Assembly: GCF_001610835.1 (NCBI RefSeq) | Contig: NZ_CP011270.1 | Location: 6,280,001 to 6,344,000 of the forward strand | DNA length: 64,000 nt | Direction: 5' to 3' | Source of the DNA: Planctomyces sp. SH-PL14 | GTDB lineage: Bacteria; Planctomycetota; Planctomycetia; Planctomycetales; Planctomycetaceae | Shown here: in pieces, positions 1 to 8,500 of the stretch | How the letters are laid out: every line of letters begins with the position of its first letter | How positions within the stretch are numbered: the first letter of the stretch is position 1 | Program-made: the position numbers and the translations under genes | Notes under the pieces: model-generated | Told to the model about the DNA's origin: nothing | The model's database searches: none | Seen by the model: the letters and a program-made list of their open reading frames with translations, nothing else

Positions 1-691
1 GTGTGGTGACACTCCTGGCAGTGAACCTGGAGGAGCGGGACGATGTGCTCATGAAAGGTGACCGGTTCCGCGGCACGAGGCGCGGTCGATCCCGTCGCGG
101 CCGCGAACTCCGGGATCAGGCATCCGTCGACCGGCGTCTCGCGCACCGCGACCTCCCGTCCGGCCAGCAGGTCCTCGAGGGCCAGACGCAGGTCGTCGCG
201 GGTCGGCTGCGGCCGCGCGCCGCCGAGACGATTCTGATCGTCGATCTGCCCGCGATACCGGAGCCGCCCGTCCGCGTCGAGGACCGCCACCTCCGGCGTC
301 CGCCGCACCCCCAGGGCCTTCGCGCACGAGCCGTCGACATCCTTCACGAGCGGAAAGGGGACGCCAAAGTCGATCCCCTGCTGGGCGATCTCGGCGATCT
401 CATCGTCCGGGCCGACATTCACGCCGACGAACTGGACCCCCCGCGGCCGGAACGCCTCCTCCATCCGGACGAGCCGCGGCCACGACTTCTGGACGATCGG
501 GCAGGTCGTGTTGGTGAAGACCAGGACGTCCCCTTGTTCTCGCCGAGATCGCGAAGCGACCGATTGAGCGAGCGGATGTCCTTGAACCGCAGGTCGCCGA
601 TGGTATCCCCGATCGCAGGCTCATCGGCCCGAGCGGCCGCGGCAACGGCTGCGAAGAGACAACACACGAGCAGCGCGCGAAGGAAGGCCAT
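1..691 (-). pseudogene. Redoxin / cytochrome-c type exported protein, frameshifted and cut by the window edge
   Basis: The first 50 or so codons give a signal peptide (MAFLRALLVCCLFAAVAAAA) and the start of a thioredoxin-fold domain (IGDLRFKDIRSLNRSLRDL). The frame breaks at the C run at 530-533. One base further on, the -1 strand continues as a clear AhpC/TSA-redoxin domain (DVLVFTNTTCPIVQKSW, then VNVGPDDEIAEIA, then RYRGQIDDQN). It runs to the left edge as PVTFHEHIVPLLQVHCQECHH, which carries a CxxCH heme-c site. Redoxin plus cytochrome c is a common planctomycete exported architecture. One extra C in the run would restore the whole frame, so this is either a sequencing error or a genuine one-base deletion. 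The rest of the gene lies outside the window. Confidence 0.75.
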
Positions 692-763
692 CGGCAGAGT
701 TCCGTGAGGTCAGAGCCCGGTCATCATAGATTTCGGGGGTCACTGCCGAACAGCCGGGTCGTG

Positions 764-1570
764 CTACTTGGACGAGGCCGCCTTGGACGCGGTCTCGATC
801 GTCTCCCGAACGAACTGGGCGTGGAGCACCATGCTCAGCCCCAGCGGAACATGCACCGTCCGCTCTTCGAACTCCGTCGTGATCCGCTCGTCGTGCCGGT
901 ACTGGGCGAGGGCCATCCCGATGAGCAGCGGGTTCCCGTTCTTCCCCTCGACAAAGACCGGCCCTCCGCTGTCGCCGCTGAACGCCGTCAGGTCGGCGAG
1001 GAACGTGTGATGCCGCTCGATCGGCAGGAACGGATGGCTGGCAATGATTCCCTGCCGCGCCACGGCAAACCCCGCCTCGTTCGCCTCGAACCGCTGCGGG
1101 TAGGAGAGGGCGAAGATCGGACTGCAGATGTGCAGCCCGGCATCCCGGAGCGACGCTTCGTCCGCCAGCGCGGACGCCGGCAGCGGCGCGACTGGAACCG
1201 GCAGGTTCTCCGCCAGCCGGAGGACCGCCGCATCCTCCGTGGGATGCTTCACCCACAGGGGCTCGTCCCCTTGCCGGACGGCGATCGTGTGGTCGCGCCG
1301 GACATAGGAGCCGTCGTCACGCTGTTCCCTGAGTACCAGGATCGCGGTCTCGCCTTTCGTCCGCTCCAGCACGTGGGCCGCCGTCGCCAGGTAGAGGCTC
1401 TCGTCCTCCGGCGAACGGTCGCGCCGAATCAGGACGCACGCGGCGGTCGAGTCCTTGTGAAACAGCTTGAACGTCGCGTCGAGCGTGGCGGTAGCGAAGT
1501 CGCCTCCCCGGACCGGAGAGGCACTCACCGCGAACAACCCCAGCAGGGCAGTCAAAAAGACGGATCTCAT
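764..1570 (-). CDS. Exported trypsin-like serine protease
   Basis: 268 residues beginning with a signal peptide (MRSVFLTALLGLFAVSASPV). A chymotrypsin/HtrA-fold protease: TAAHVL carries the catalytic His near residue 68, EDAAVLRL the Asp, and FSGDSGGPVFV the Ser. No PDZ domain follows, so it is a protease core only, presumably acting in the periplasm. The start at 1570 was chosen because the longer frame upstream only adds sequence before the signal peptide. There is no strong ribosome binding site. The gene lies 124 bp from the GH62-like gene on the same strand, and no functional link is evident. The substrate is unknown. Confidence 0.85.
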   Translation of the reverse strand: MRSVFLTALLGLFAVSASPVRGGDFATATLDATFKLFHKDSTAACVLIRRDRSPEDESLYLATAAHVLERTKGETAILVLREQRDDGSYVRRDHTIAVRQGDEPLWVKHPTEDAAVLRLAENLPVPVAPLPASALADEASLRDAGLHICSPIFALSYPQRFEANEAGFAVARQGIIASHPFLPIERHHTFLADLTAFSGDSGGPVFVEGKNGNPLLIGMALAQYRHDERITTEFEERTVHVPLGLSMVLHAQFVRETIETASKAASSK

Positions 1571-1694
1571 CAGATGGCTCACGGGAACGAGGTCGGCTTG
1601 GACCGTGACTCGGTGGAATCTCTCACGCGGCGGTCGGACAAATCGGAGTGGAGGCCGCCTCACGATGGAAAGCTGGGAGCGGAAGGGGCGGGCG

Positions 1695-2726
1695 TCAATC
1701 GGCGCCGGGAGGAAGGGCCCGCAGCAAACCGAGCTCCCAGGGGATCTCGCCGTACTTCCGTCCACGGTAGTTCTCGTCGCGAACCCCCTGGATCAGGAAC
1801 TCCAGCTTCTTCACCGAGATCTCCATCCGCTCGTCGACCCCGAGCCGCAGGAACTCTCCATGGCTGATGTGGTCGGTCCACCGCGGGGAGACATCCGGGA
1901 CCACGTTCTCCGACGAGGCGAACGGCCGCTCCCAGGAATCCGCCAGCGGCGACCACTCCCCATCGAGCCGGTCCGAGTCATAGGCCTTGTAGTATCGCCG
2001 TCCGTGGCCGATCGCCTCGATGATCGTCAGGTATCGTTCGGTCTCCTTCACGCGGTACGTTTGGCTGGCCTCGAAGATGTCTCCCTGGAGAACGATCTTC
2101 GGCTCGTTCCAGCCGAGCGGAAAGTCGGCCAGGAGGGCGTCGGACCGCCACATCCGGCCGTCGTTCGACGTAAAGAAGAGACGCCCGTGGGTCTCGTCGC
2201 AGATCACCCAGAAGTCGATCCACGATTTCACGCTCTCGGGATCGCGGGAGAACATCAGCCGCGGCTTCGTCCAGGACGCGGGATCGCCGAGGTCCGCCGT
2301 GGTCGAGTAGGCCGGCTGAAGCCCCTGCCGGTGCCCCTTCTCGCTCACCTGATAGACGAGATACCAGAGCTTGTGCGGCGCGTAGTAGAACACCTGCGGG
2401 GCGCAGAAGTACCCGTCGTTCAACGTGAGGACGTGCCGCGGCGCGGCGTCGGCGTTCTTCCAGTCGTCGAAGGCGAGGTTCTCGATCTGGTGCGTCCGCT
2501 TCTCGCTCCGGATCGTGCAGAAGAGGTGCCACTTTCCGTCGTGGCGGACGACCGTCGGATCCTTGATCGAGACGCACCGGTCGGAGGAGCGCTCGGCGGG
2601 CCGGACGAGGGAGGCCGACAGCGACCAGCGGAAGGGCGGACGCAGCTCCGCCGGCTCATCGGCGGCCCGCAAGGCGCCGCATGCCGAGACGACGGACCAG
2701 ACAAGCAGGAACCGGACAGGCGACAT
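1695..2726 (-). CDS. GH62-like alpha-L-arabinofuranosidase, exported
   Basis: 343 residues with a signal peptide (MSPVRFLLVWSVVSACGALR). The order of motifs matches glycoside hydrolase family 62: FRWSLSASLVRP, then IKDPTVVRHDGKWHLF (the IKDP Asp is the family's general base), CAPQVFYYAPHKLWYLVYQ, WIDFWVICDETHGRLFF (structural/pKa-modulating Asp) and DIFEASQTYRV (candidate acid Glu). GH62 enzymes remove arabinose side chains from arabinoxylan, so this suggests use of plant or algal polysaccharide. The start at 2726 is supported by GGAGG seven bases upstream and by the signal peptide; a longer open frame upstream lacks both. No other polysaccharide-degradation gene is adjacent. Confidence 0.82.
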   Translation of the reverse strand: MSPVRFLLVWSVVSACGALRAADEPAELRPPFRWSLSASLVRPAERSSDRCVSIKDPTVVRHDGKWHLFCTIRSEKRTHQIENLAFDDWKNADAAPRHVLTLNDGYFCAPQVFYYAPHKLWYLVYQVSEKGHRQGLQPAYSTTADLGDPASWTKPRLMFSRDPESVKSWIDFWVICDETHGRLFFTSNDGRMWRSDALLADFPLGWNEPKIVLQGDIFEASQTYRVKETERYLTIIEAIGHGRRYYKAYDSDRLDGEWSPLADSWERPFASSENVVPDVSPRWTDHISHGEFLRLGVDERMEISVKKLEFLIQGVRDENYRGRKYGEIPWELGLLRALPPGAD

Positions 2727-2995
2727 GCAGCGTCCTCCATTTCGAAAGGGCGGGCTCCCGCCGCCGCGCCGAATGTCCGGGGCCGCGCCGGAGTCTCGCG
2801 AGGCGACGAGGTCCAGTGCCGGAAGATACCTCGTCCCGTGCCGGCAAACGACCATCGGGCCGGCGGCGGCCAGGCCAGCGCCGGGCAGGGCGGGACAAAG
2901 TACGGCGGTGAGAGGACGTTCTTCCCCTCGATGAGCCTTCTTCACCCGCGCCACGTCCCGTGGTCTGGCGACCCGGCGACCGGTATGCTGCCGCC

Positions 2996-3556
2996 ATGCG
3001 ACCCCTTCGATTTTCCATCAATGTCTCGCTGGACGGGTGCTGCGATCATCGGGAGATGGTCCCGGACGAGGAGCTGCATCGTTACGCGGCGGAGGGGATC
3101 GCGCGGGCCGATGCCCTCATTTTCGGCCGGGTGATCTACGAAATGATGGAGTCCGCGTGGCGGCCGGTCGCGGAGACTGGAGTGCGGCCGGACTGGATGC
3201 CGGAGTGGACGGAGCCATTCGCCCGATCGATCCACGCGGCCAGGAAGCACGTCGTCTCCAGCACGCTCGACCGCGTCGACTGGAACGCGGAGCTCGTCCG
3301 CGGGGACCTGGGAAAGACCGTTCAGCAGCTCAAGGAGGAGCCGGGGGAGGGGCTGTACACGGGAGGGGTGACGCTCCCGCTGGCGCTCGCCGAAATGGGG
3401 CTGATCGACGAGTACGAGTTCATCGTGCACCCCAGGCTCGTGGGGCACGGACGGACGTTGTTCGCGGGGCTGTCGAAGTACGTCGACCTGAGGCTGGTCG
3501 GCCGGCGCGAGTTTGCCTCGGGGGCGGTGGCGCTGCGCTACGAGCCGAAGCGGTAA
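2996..3556 (+). CDS. Dihydrofolate reductase-like (RibD C-terminal) protein
   Basis: 186 residues. The sequence opens with RFSINVSLDG, which matches the RibD-C/DHFR fold, and continues with ALIFGRVIYEMM, where the fold binds NADPH, and GLYTGGVTLPLALAEMGLIDEY, typical of the 'dihydrofolate reductase family protein' group. These stand-alone reductases are cytoplasmic and usually of unknown substrate; they are neither true FolA nor RibD. It converges with the hydrolase gene ending at 3567, ten bases away. The start at 2996 puts the fold's first strand at the N terminus. Confidence 0.8.
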   Translation: MRPLRFSINVSLDGCCDHREMVPDEELHRYAAEGIARADALIFGRVIYEMMESAWRPVAETGVRPDWMPEWTEPFARSIHAARKHVVSSTLDRVDWNAELVRGDLGKTVQQLKEEPGEGLYTGGVTLPLALAEMGLIDEYEFIVHPRLVGHGRTLFAGLSKYVDLRLVGRREFASGAVALRYEPKR

Positions 3557-3566
3557 TCCGCATGCC

Positions 3567-5153
3567 CTACCGGGCGGGCGACTCCGCGGACGGGCCGGCG
3601 ATGTGGCCCAGGAGGAGCTTCACGATCAGCGCCACTTTCCGCGGCGGCGTCGGAAGGGGACCGGTCCCTTCGATCGCCAATAGCGCGAACGTGCCGCCGA
3701 GCGCGCGGTACTTGGCTTCGGCGACGCGCGATTCGCGGTCCAGGAGCGGGTCGCGGGTGCCGCAGGAATGGATGATCGGGACATGCGCCTTCGCCAGCGT
3801 CTCGAGGCCGTCCATCGGCTGGGCCTTCGTCATCGTGCACCGCAGCATCGGGTTCTCGCCGTAGAGGCACGCCACCTTGTCCGGGTTGGCGATCGCCCAG
3901 GCGTACGCTTCGCCTGCTGCCCCTCCGGAGCCCGCCAGGACGGGGCGGTTCGAGAACCCGTACTTCGTGAGGTGGGCGTAGACCTTGTTCCAGTCTTGGG
4001 CGCGGGGACCGTCGCCGTTGTAGGGGACCGGACCGACGACGATCGCGACCCCCTCGGCGAGGAGCGCGAGATCGACGGTCGAGGCGGCGGTCGGGATGTC
4101 GGCCCGGAAGACCCACGGGTTTCCGGCCGCGGCCTTCCGTGGCAGGATCACCTGCACGGTCCCTTCGACGCCATCGAGGCCGAAGGCGTAGCGATCGTAG
4201 AACGGGCTGAACAGCGGTCCCCGCCGCGTCAGGAACGTCCCTTCCTGCGGGACTTCCTCGTAGGTCGCCGGCGCGCCGTAGAAAGCGGAGCGGGTCACCC
4301 GCCCGGCTCCCCCCACGGCGATCACGTCCGGGACGGTTCTCTCCGGCGCAGGAAAGCTGGCCGTGATGAAGTCCGCGATCAGTTTGGGATCGCGGAGGCT
4401 GTGGGGATGGTGACCCACTCCTTCCTTGATGACCACGGAAATCTTCCCGCCGAGCTGGCGGTAGATCGTCTCGATCGTGTTGGAGCAGCGGTCGAGGAGC
4501 GGGTCGATGCTGCCGCAGACATGCAGCAGCGGGACCTCGGCCCTGGCGAGGTCCCCGAGCCGCCCGAGCGCCTCGGGGTGAATCGCCGGGTTGTCGCCGT
4601 AGACGCAGGAGACCTTGTCCGGGTGCCGCGTGGCCCAGGTGTAGGCGTACTCGCCGCCGCGGCTCATGCCGACGAATGCGGGCCGCGGGGAGAGCCCGTG
4701 TTTCTCCGTCAGGAACGCGTACCACGCTTCCCAGGTCTTGTCCGGCTTCAGCGCCGCGTTCGCCGAGACGTAGGCGATGTGGTATCCGCGGCGGAGAAGC
4801 TCCACCTCCGCCTGCGGCTGATGGTCCCAGTAGCACCCCTGCCACGACCACGGATTTCCGTCGGCCGGCTTCTTCGGCGCGACGACGAGGCACCGCCGCT
4901 TCCCCGCCGGAGGATCCTGGATGCCGAAGCCCTCCTTCTCCGGCCGCTCGAATGGTTCGATCTGGAGCGTCTCCTCATCCAGGAGGTAGTCATACCGGGC
5001 GAACCCGTCGTGCCATTCCGAGCGGGCGCCGGTGAAGGGGGCCGGCTCGGCCGCCGCGGCGTCGCCGGGTCCGCCGAGAAGGAGGGCCACCAGGAGCGAG
5101 GCGACCGGCAGCCAGGGGGCGATCCCGGAACCGAGGGAACGGAAGCGGCGCAT
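3567..5153 (-). CDS. Exported protein with two tandem alpha/beta-hydrolase domains, second one degenerate
   Basis: 528 residues with a signal sequence (residues 10-35). Domain 1 (about 40-265) has a full triad: nucleophile Ser164 in GMSRGGEYA, Asp in SIDPLLD near 217, and His248/249 in EGVGHHPHS. Domain 2 (about 290-515) repeats the same landmarks (NPWVFRADIPT, YAHLTKYGFSNRPVLAG, TRDPLLD), but the His motif reads EGTGPLPTPP, so the catalytic His is gone. The nucleophile elbow reads AGSGGAAGEA, where a Ser survives only if one residue is shifted. The protein looks like an internal duplication with an inactive second copy. It could be a carbohydrate or peptidase-like esterase; the substrate is unknown. 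Confidence 0.78.
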   Translation of the reverse strand: MRRFRSLGSGIAPWLPVASLLVALLLGGPGDAAAAEPAPFTGARSEWHDGFARYDYLLDEETLQIEPFERPEKEGFGIQDPPAGKRRCLVVAPKKPADGNPWSWQGCYWDHQPQAEVELLRRGYHIAYVSANAALKPDKTWEAWYAFLTEKHGLSPRPAFVGMSRGGEYAYTWATRHPDKVSCVYGDNPAIHPEALGRLGDLARAEVPLLHVCGSIDPLLDRCSNTIETIYRQLGGKISVVIKEGVGHHPHSLRDPKLIADFITASFPAPERTVPDVIAVGGAGRVTRSAFYGAPATYEEVPQEGTFLTRRGPLFSPFYDRYAFGLDGVEGTVQVILPRKAAAGNPWVFRADIPTAASTVDLALLAEGVAIVVGPVPYNGDGPRAQDWNKVYAHLTKYGFSNRPVLAGSGGAAGEAYAWAIANPDKVACLYGENPMLRCTMTKAQPMDGLETLAKAHVPIIHSCGTRDPLLDRESRVAEAKYRALGGTFALLAIEGTGPLPTPPRKVALIVKLLLGHIAGPSAESPAR

Positions 5154-5380
5154 ATCCCGATCTCGACGAGGGGGTGTACAGCGGATGAGTGGCGCCGCGG
5201 CTCGAGACCGCGTGAACGCCCGGAACCCGCGGCCGATGATAGGCCCGCCGTCGCCCCGGTTCTACCGGCCGCGTCCCATTGCCGCCCGAGCTGACGAATC
5301 GGAAAGGTCAGCGCGCGTCCAGTATCCGTGCGCCTCCGATGGACCTGCTGCTCTCGGTTCGTCAACGCAGGCCGCGAAGA

Positions 5381-5515
5381 GGGGAGGGGGCATCTCGCAC
5401 CGAGCCGCGATCGGACACAACCCGCTTTCAACGGCTCCCGACGGTCGGCCTCCGGCGGGCAAGAGGGGTGTGACCCCCCTTGCATCCCCTCACCAGGGTG
5501 CCCCTGGACCCGGTG
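5381..5515 (-). repeat. PIE dispersed element, copy 1 (partial, diverged)
   Basis: Left half only of the roughly 320 bp dispersed intergenic element found 12 times in this window. The end ACCGGGTCCAGGGGCACC and the GCCCGCCGGAGGCC block are clear, while the rest is diverged and fades near 5381. It lies between two co-directional minus-strand genes. The remainder of the 5154-5587 gap shows no gene. Confidence 0.7.
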
Positions 5516-5587
5516 AGACAGGAGCGTTGGTCACGTGATCGGCCGCCCCATCGACCTTCGGCCTTCCGCCTTGAGTCTTCAGCCTCG

Positions 5588-8500
5588 TCACACCGGGAAA
5601 TTCACCAGCGGATTCACCCGGATCGCCGCATCGTGCGGACAGCTCGAAACACACGCCGGATCCTGACTCGGCAAGTGGCTGCACAGGTCGCAGACCGCCG
5701 CCCGGTGCGTCACCAGTTCCAGCTCCGGCCGCTGATCCGGACCGGCGACTTCCATCGCCCGCGCTCCCGCCTCCGGAACCGCGTCGAGTCGCGCGGAGAA
5801 GAGAGGCTCGCCGAGCTTCGCAAATTCCTTTCGCAACAGCTCGACCGCCAGCACGTTCCCCGACCGCCGGAACTTCTCCGCCGAGACATCCGCCTCATGC
5901 TCCCCGCGGTTCGACTGGGCCATCGACTGCGACAGCTTCAGCGGCTCCCCGTTGAGCCACACCGATGGCGTCGCCCCCTTGGCCTGCAGGATGAGGCGAT
6001 ACATCCGGGAGGACCGGTCCCCCCGCGGAGCGTCGAACAGATGCCGGAAACAGAGATCGAGGACTTCCTCCTGCTCCCAGTTCCCCCGGTGCCGCGGCAG
6101 CGAATGGACGAACTCCGTCGTCCACGTGAACGGCGAGAGCCCCGAGGACCACCGCCCCGACGCCCGCCGCGAGGAATACCAGTTCGGACTGACCCGCTTG
6201 CGGGTCGCGAACGTCCAGCCGATCGACTGGTCCGGGATCAGCCCCAGGTCGTGCATCTGGATCGAGTCGTACGGACACTGCTCCGCACACTTCTCGCATC
6301 CGATGCACCAGTCCGCGATCTCGATCTGGCCGTTGTCTCCCCGCATGATCGAGCCGACCGGGCAGCCGATCATGCACGACGGGTTGAGACAGCTCCGGCA
6401 GGCGGACGGAATCAGGAACCGGTCGAACCGCGGCCCGTCGAGGAACAGCCGCGAGTAACCGTCGTCATGCGTCTCGATACAGGCGTTGACGCAGTCCCCG
6501 CAGCGGGTGCAGGAATCGAGGTCGATCAGGAGGAGCCGGCTCCCCTGGAACAGCCCCAGATCCTGGAACTCCTTCGAGGAGGTGATCGCCGTTGCGGCCG
6601 AGCTGTCTTCCTTCTTCGCGCTCTCGCGGAGCCGGCGGGTCGCCGACTCCCGCATCTTCTTGGAGAGCGAGCGGGACTCCCGCATCAGCTTGCGGAACAC
6701 GGCGCCCGAGATCCGCACGAGCTCCACCCGCCCCTTGCGGCGCTTGGGGTCGTTCGAAGCATGGTCATAGGCGATACAGCTCGCGCTCCGCGGCTCCTTG
6801 CGGATGACCGCGATCTCGCCGAAGCAGTCGCCGCGGGAGAGGTACGCCAGGATCCGCGGCGGCCCCTGCGACTCCTCGCGCTGCTGGATCAGCTTGGGAT
6901 AAAGGTGCGGGATGAGGACGCGGCCGGCGGTCCGCAGCTCAAGCTCGGACCACTTGTCCTTGATCCCCTTGAAGCCGCCGGGGAACGACGCCGTGTACCG
7001 GCTCACCTCGGCGTGCTCGTACTCCTCTTCGAATCCCTTGGAGCCCAGGAACGCCCGCGAGCGGATCAGCTCATTGATCGCCTGCAGGATGATCTCGCAC
7101 GTCTCGCGGCTCGGTCCGGCGGCCGGAGCGTTCGCCACCTCCCGGACGAGGTCCTGGACCTTGTCGCTCAGCCACAGGAAAACGAGCGCCGGCGGGCTGG
7201 CGGTCGACGGCGGGAGCGAGACGCGAACCAGCTGGGCCGGCGCCGCCTTGGGGGCCGCCGGCGCGGCCGCCTTCAGGGGAGCCGCGGCGACAGGGGCGGC
7301 GGCCGGCGCGGTAGCCGCCGCCTTCGGCGGGGCGGCGGGGGCCGGCGATTTGGACGGAGAGGGGGAAGGTGCCGCCGCTTTCAGCGAGCTGGCGACCGGC
7401 GGAGGAATGATGAGCGAGGCCCCGATATTGTCGCCCAGACCCCCTTCGTCCGACATCAGGTACTTGTCGAAGACGTCCCAGTCCGGCTCCTTCTCCGGTT
7501 CCGGATCAGCGGCCGGCGCTGCCTTGGGAGTCGCCGCCGCCACCGGGGCGGTGGGTGGAGCGGCCGGTGCAGCAGGAGCGGCCTCGGCCGGCGCGGCGCC
7601 GGCGTCACCCCCGGCCTTCCTGGCCCGGATCGCCGCGAGCATGTCCTGCGGGCTGGCCTTCTTGGGAGCAGCAGCGGGAGCCGCTGCGGTCGGCGCCGGG
7701 GTTTCGGCCGGAGCGCCCCCTTCGGCCGCCGCCTTCTTGGCCTTCATGGCGGCGAGCATGTCCTGGGGGCTCGGCTTCTTCTTGACCGGCTCCTCGGCTG
7801 CCGGCACCGCGGCAGCCGGTTCTTCGGCGACCGGAGCCGGCGCAGCGCCCCCTTCGGCGGCGGCCTTTTTGGCCTTCATGGCCGCGAGCATTTCCTGCGG
7901 GTTCGGCTTCTTCTTGACCGGTTCCGCGGCGGCGGGGGTCGCGGCAGCTGGTTCTTCCGCGACCGGAGCGGGAGCAGCGCCCCCTTCGGCGGCGGCCTTC
8001 TTGGCCTTCATGGCCGCGAGCATTTCCTGCGGGTTCGGCTTCTTCTTGGCGGGCTCTTCGGCGGCGGGGGCCGCGGCAGGTGGTTCCTCGGCGACCGGAG
8101 CAGGAGCGGCGCCCCCCTCGGCGGCGGCCTTCTTGGCCTTCATGGCCGCGAGCATTTCCTGCGGATTGGGCTTCTTCTTCGCCGGCTCCTCAGCGGCCGG
8201 TGCGGGGGCCGGTTCTTCGGCGACCGGAGCGGGAGCAGCGCCCCCTTCGGCGGCGGCCTTCTTGGCCTTCATCGCCGCCAGCATCTCCTGCGGGTTCGGC
8301 TTCTTCTTCGGGGCGCCTTCGTCCGCGGCGGGGGCTGGCGCGGGAGAGGCTTCGGCGGCGGGGGCGGCTCCCCCTTCGGCAGCGGCTTTCTTGGCCCGCA
8401 TGGCGGCCAGGATGTCCTGCGGACTCGGCTTCTTTCCCTCGGCGGGTGCGGCCGCTGGAGCAGCCGGTGCGGCTCCCCCGCCATCGCCCGCCTTCTTGGC

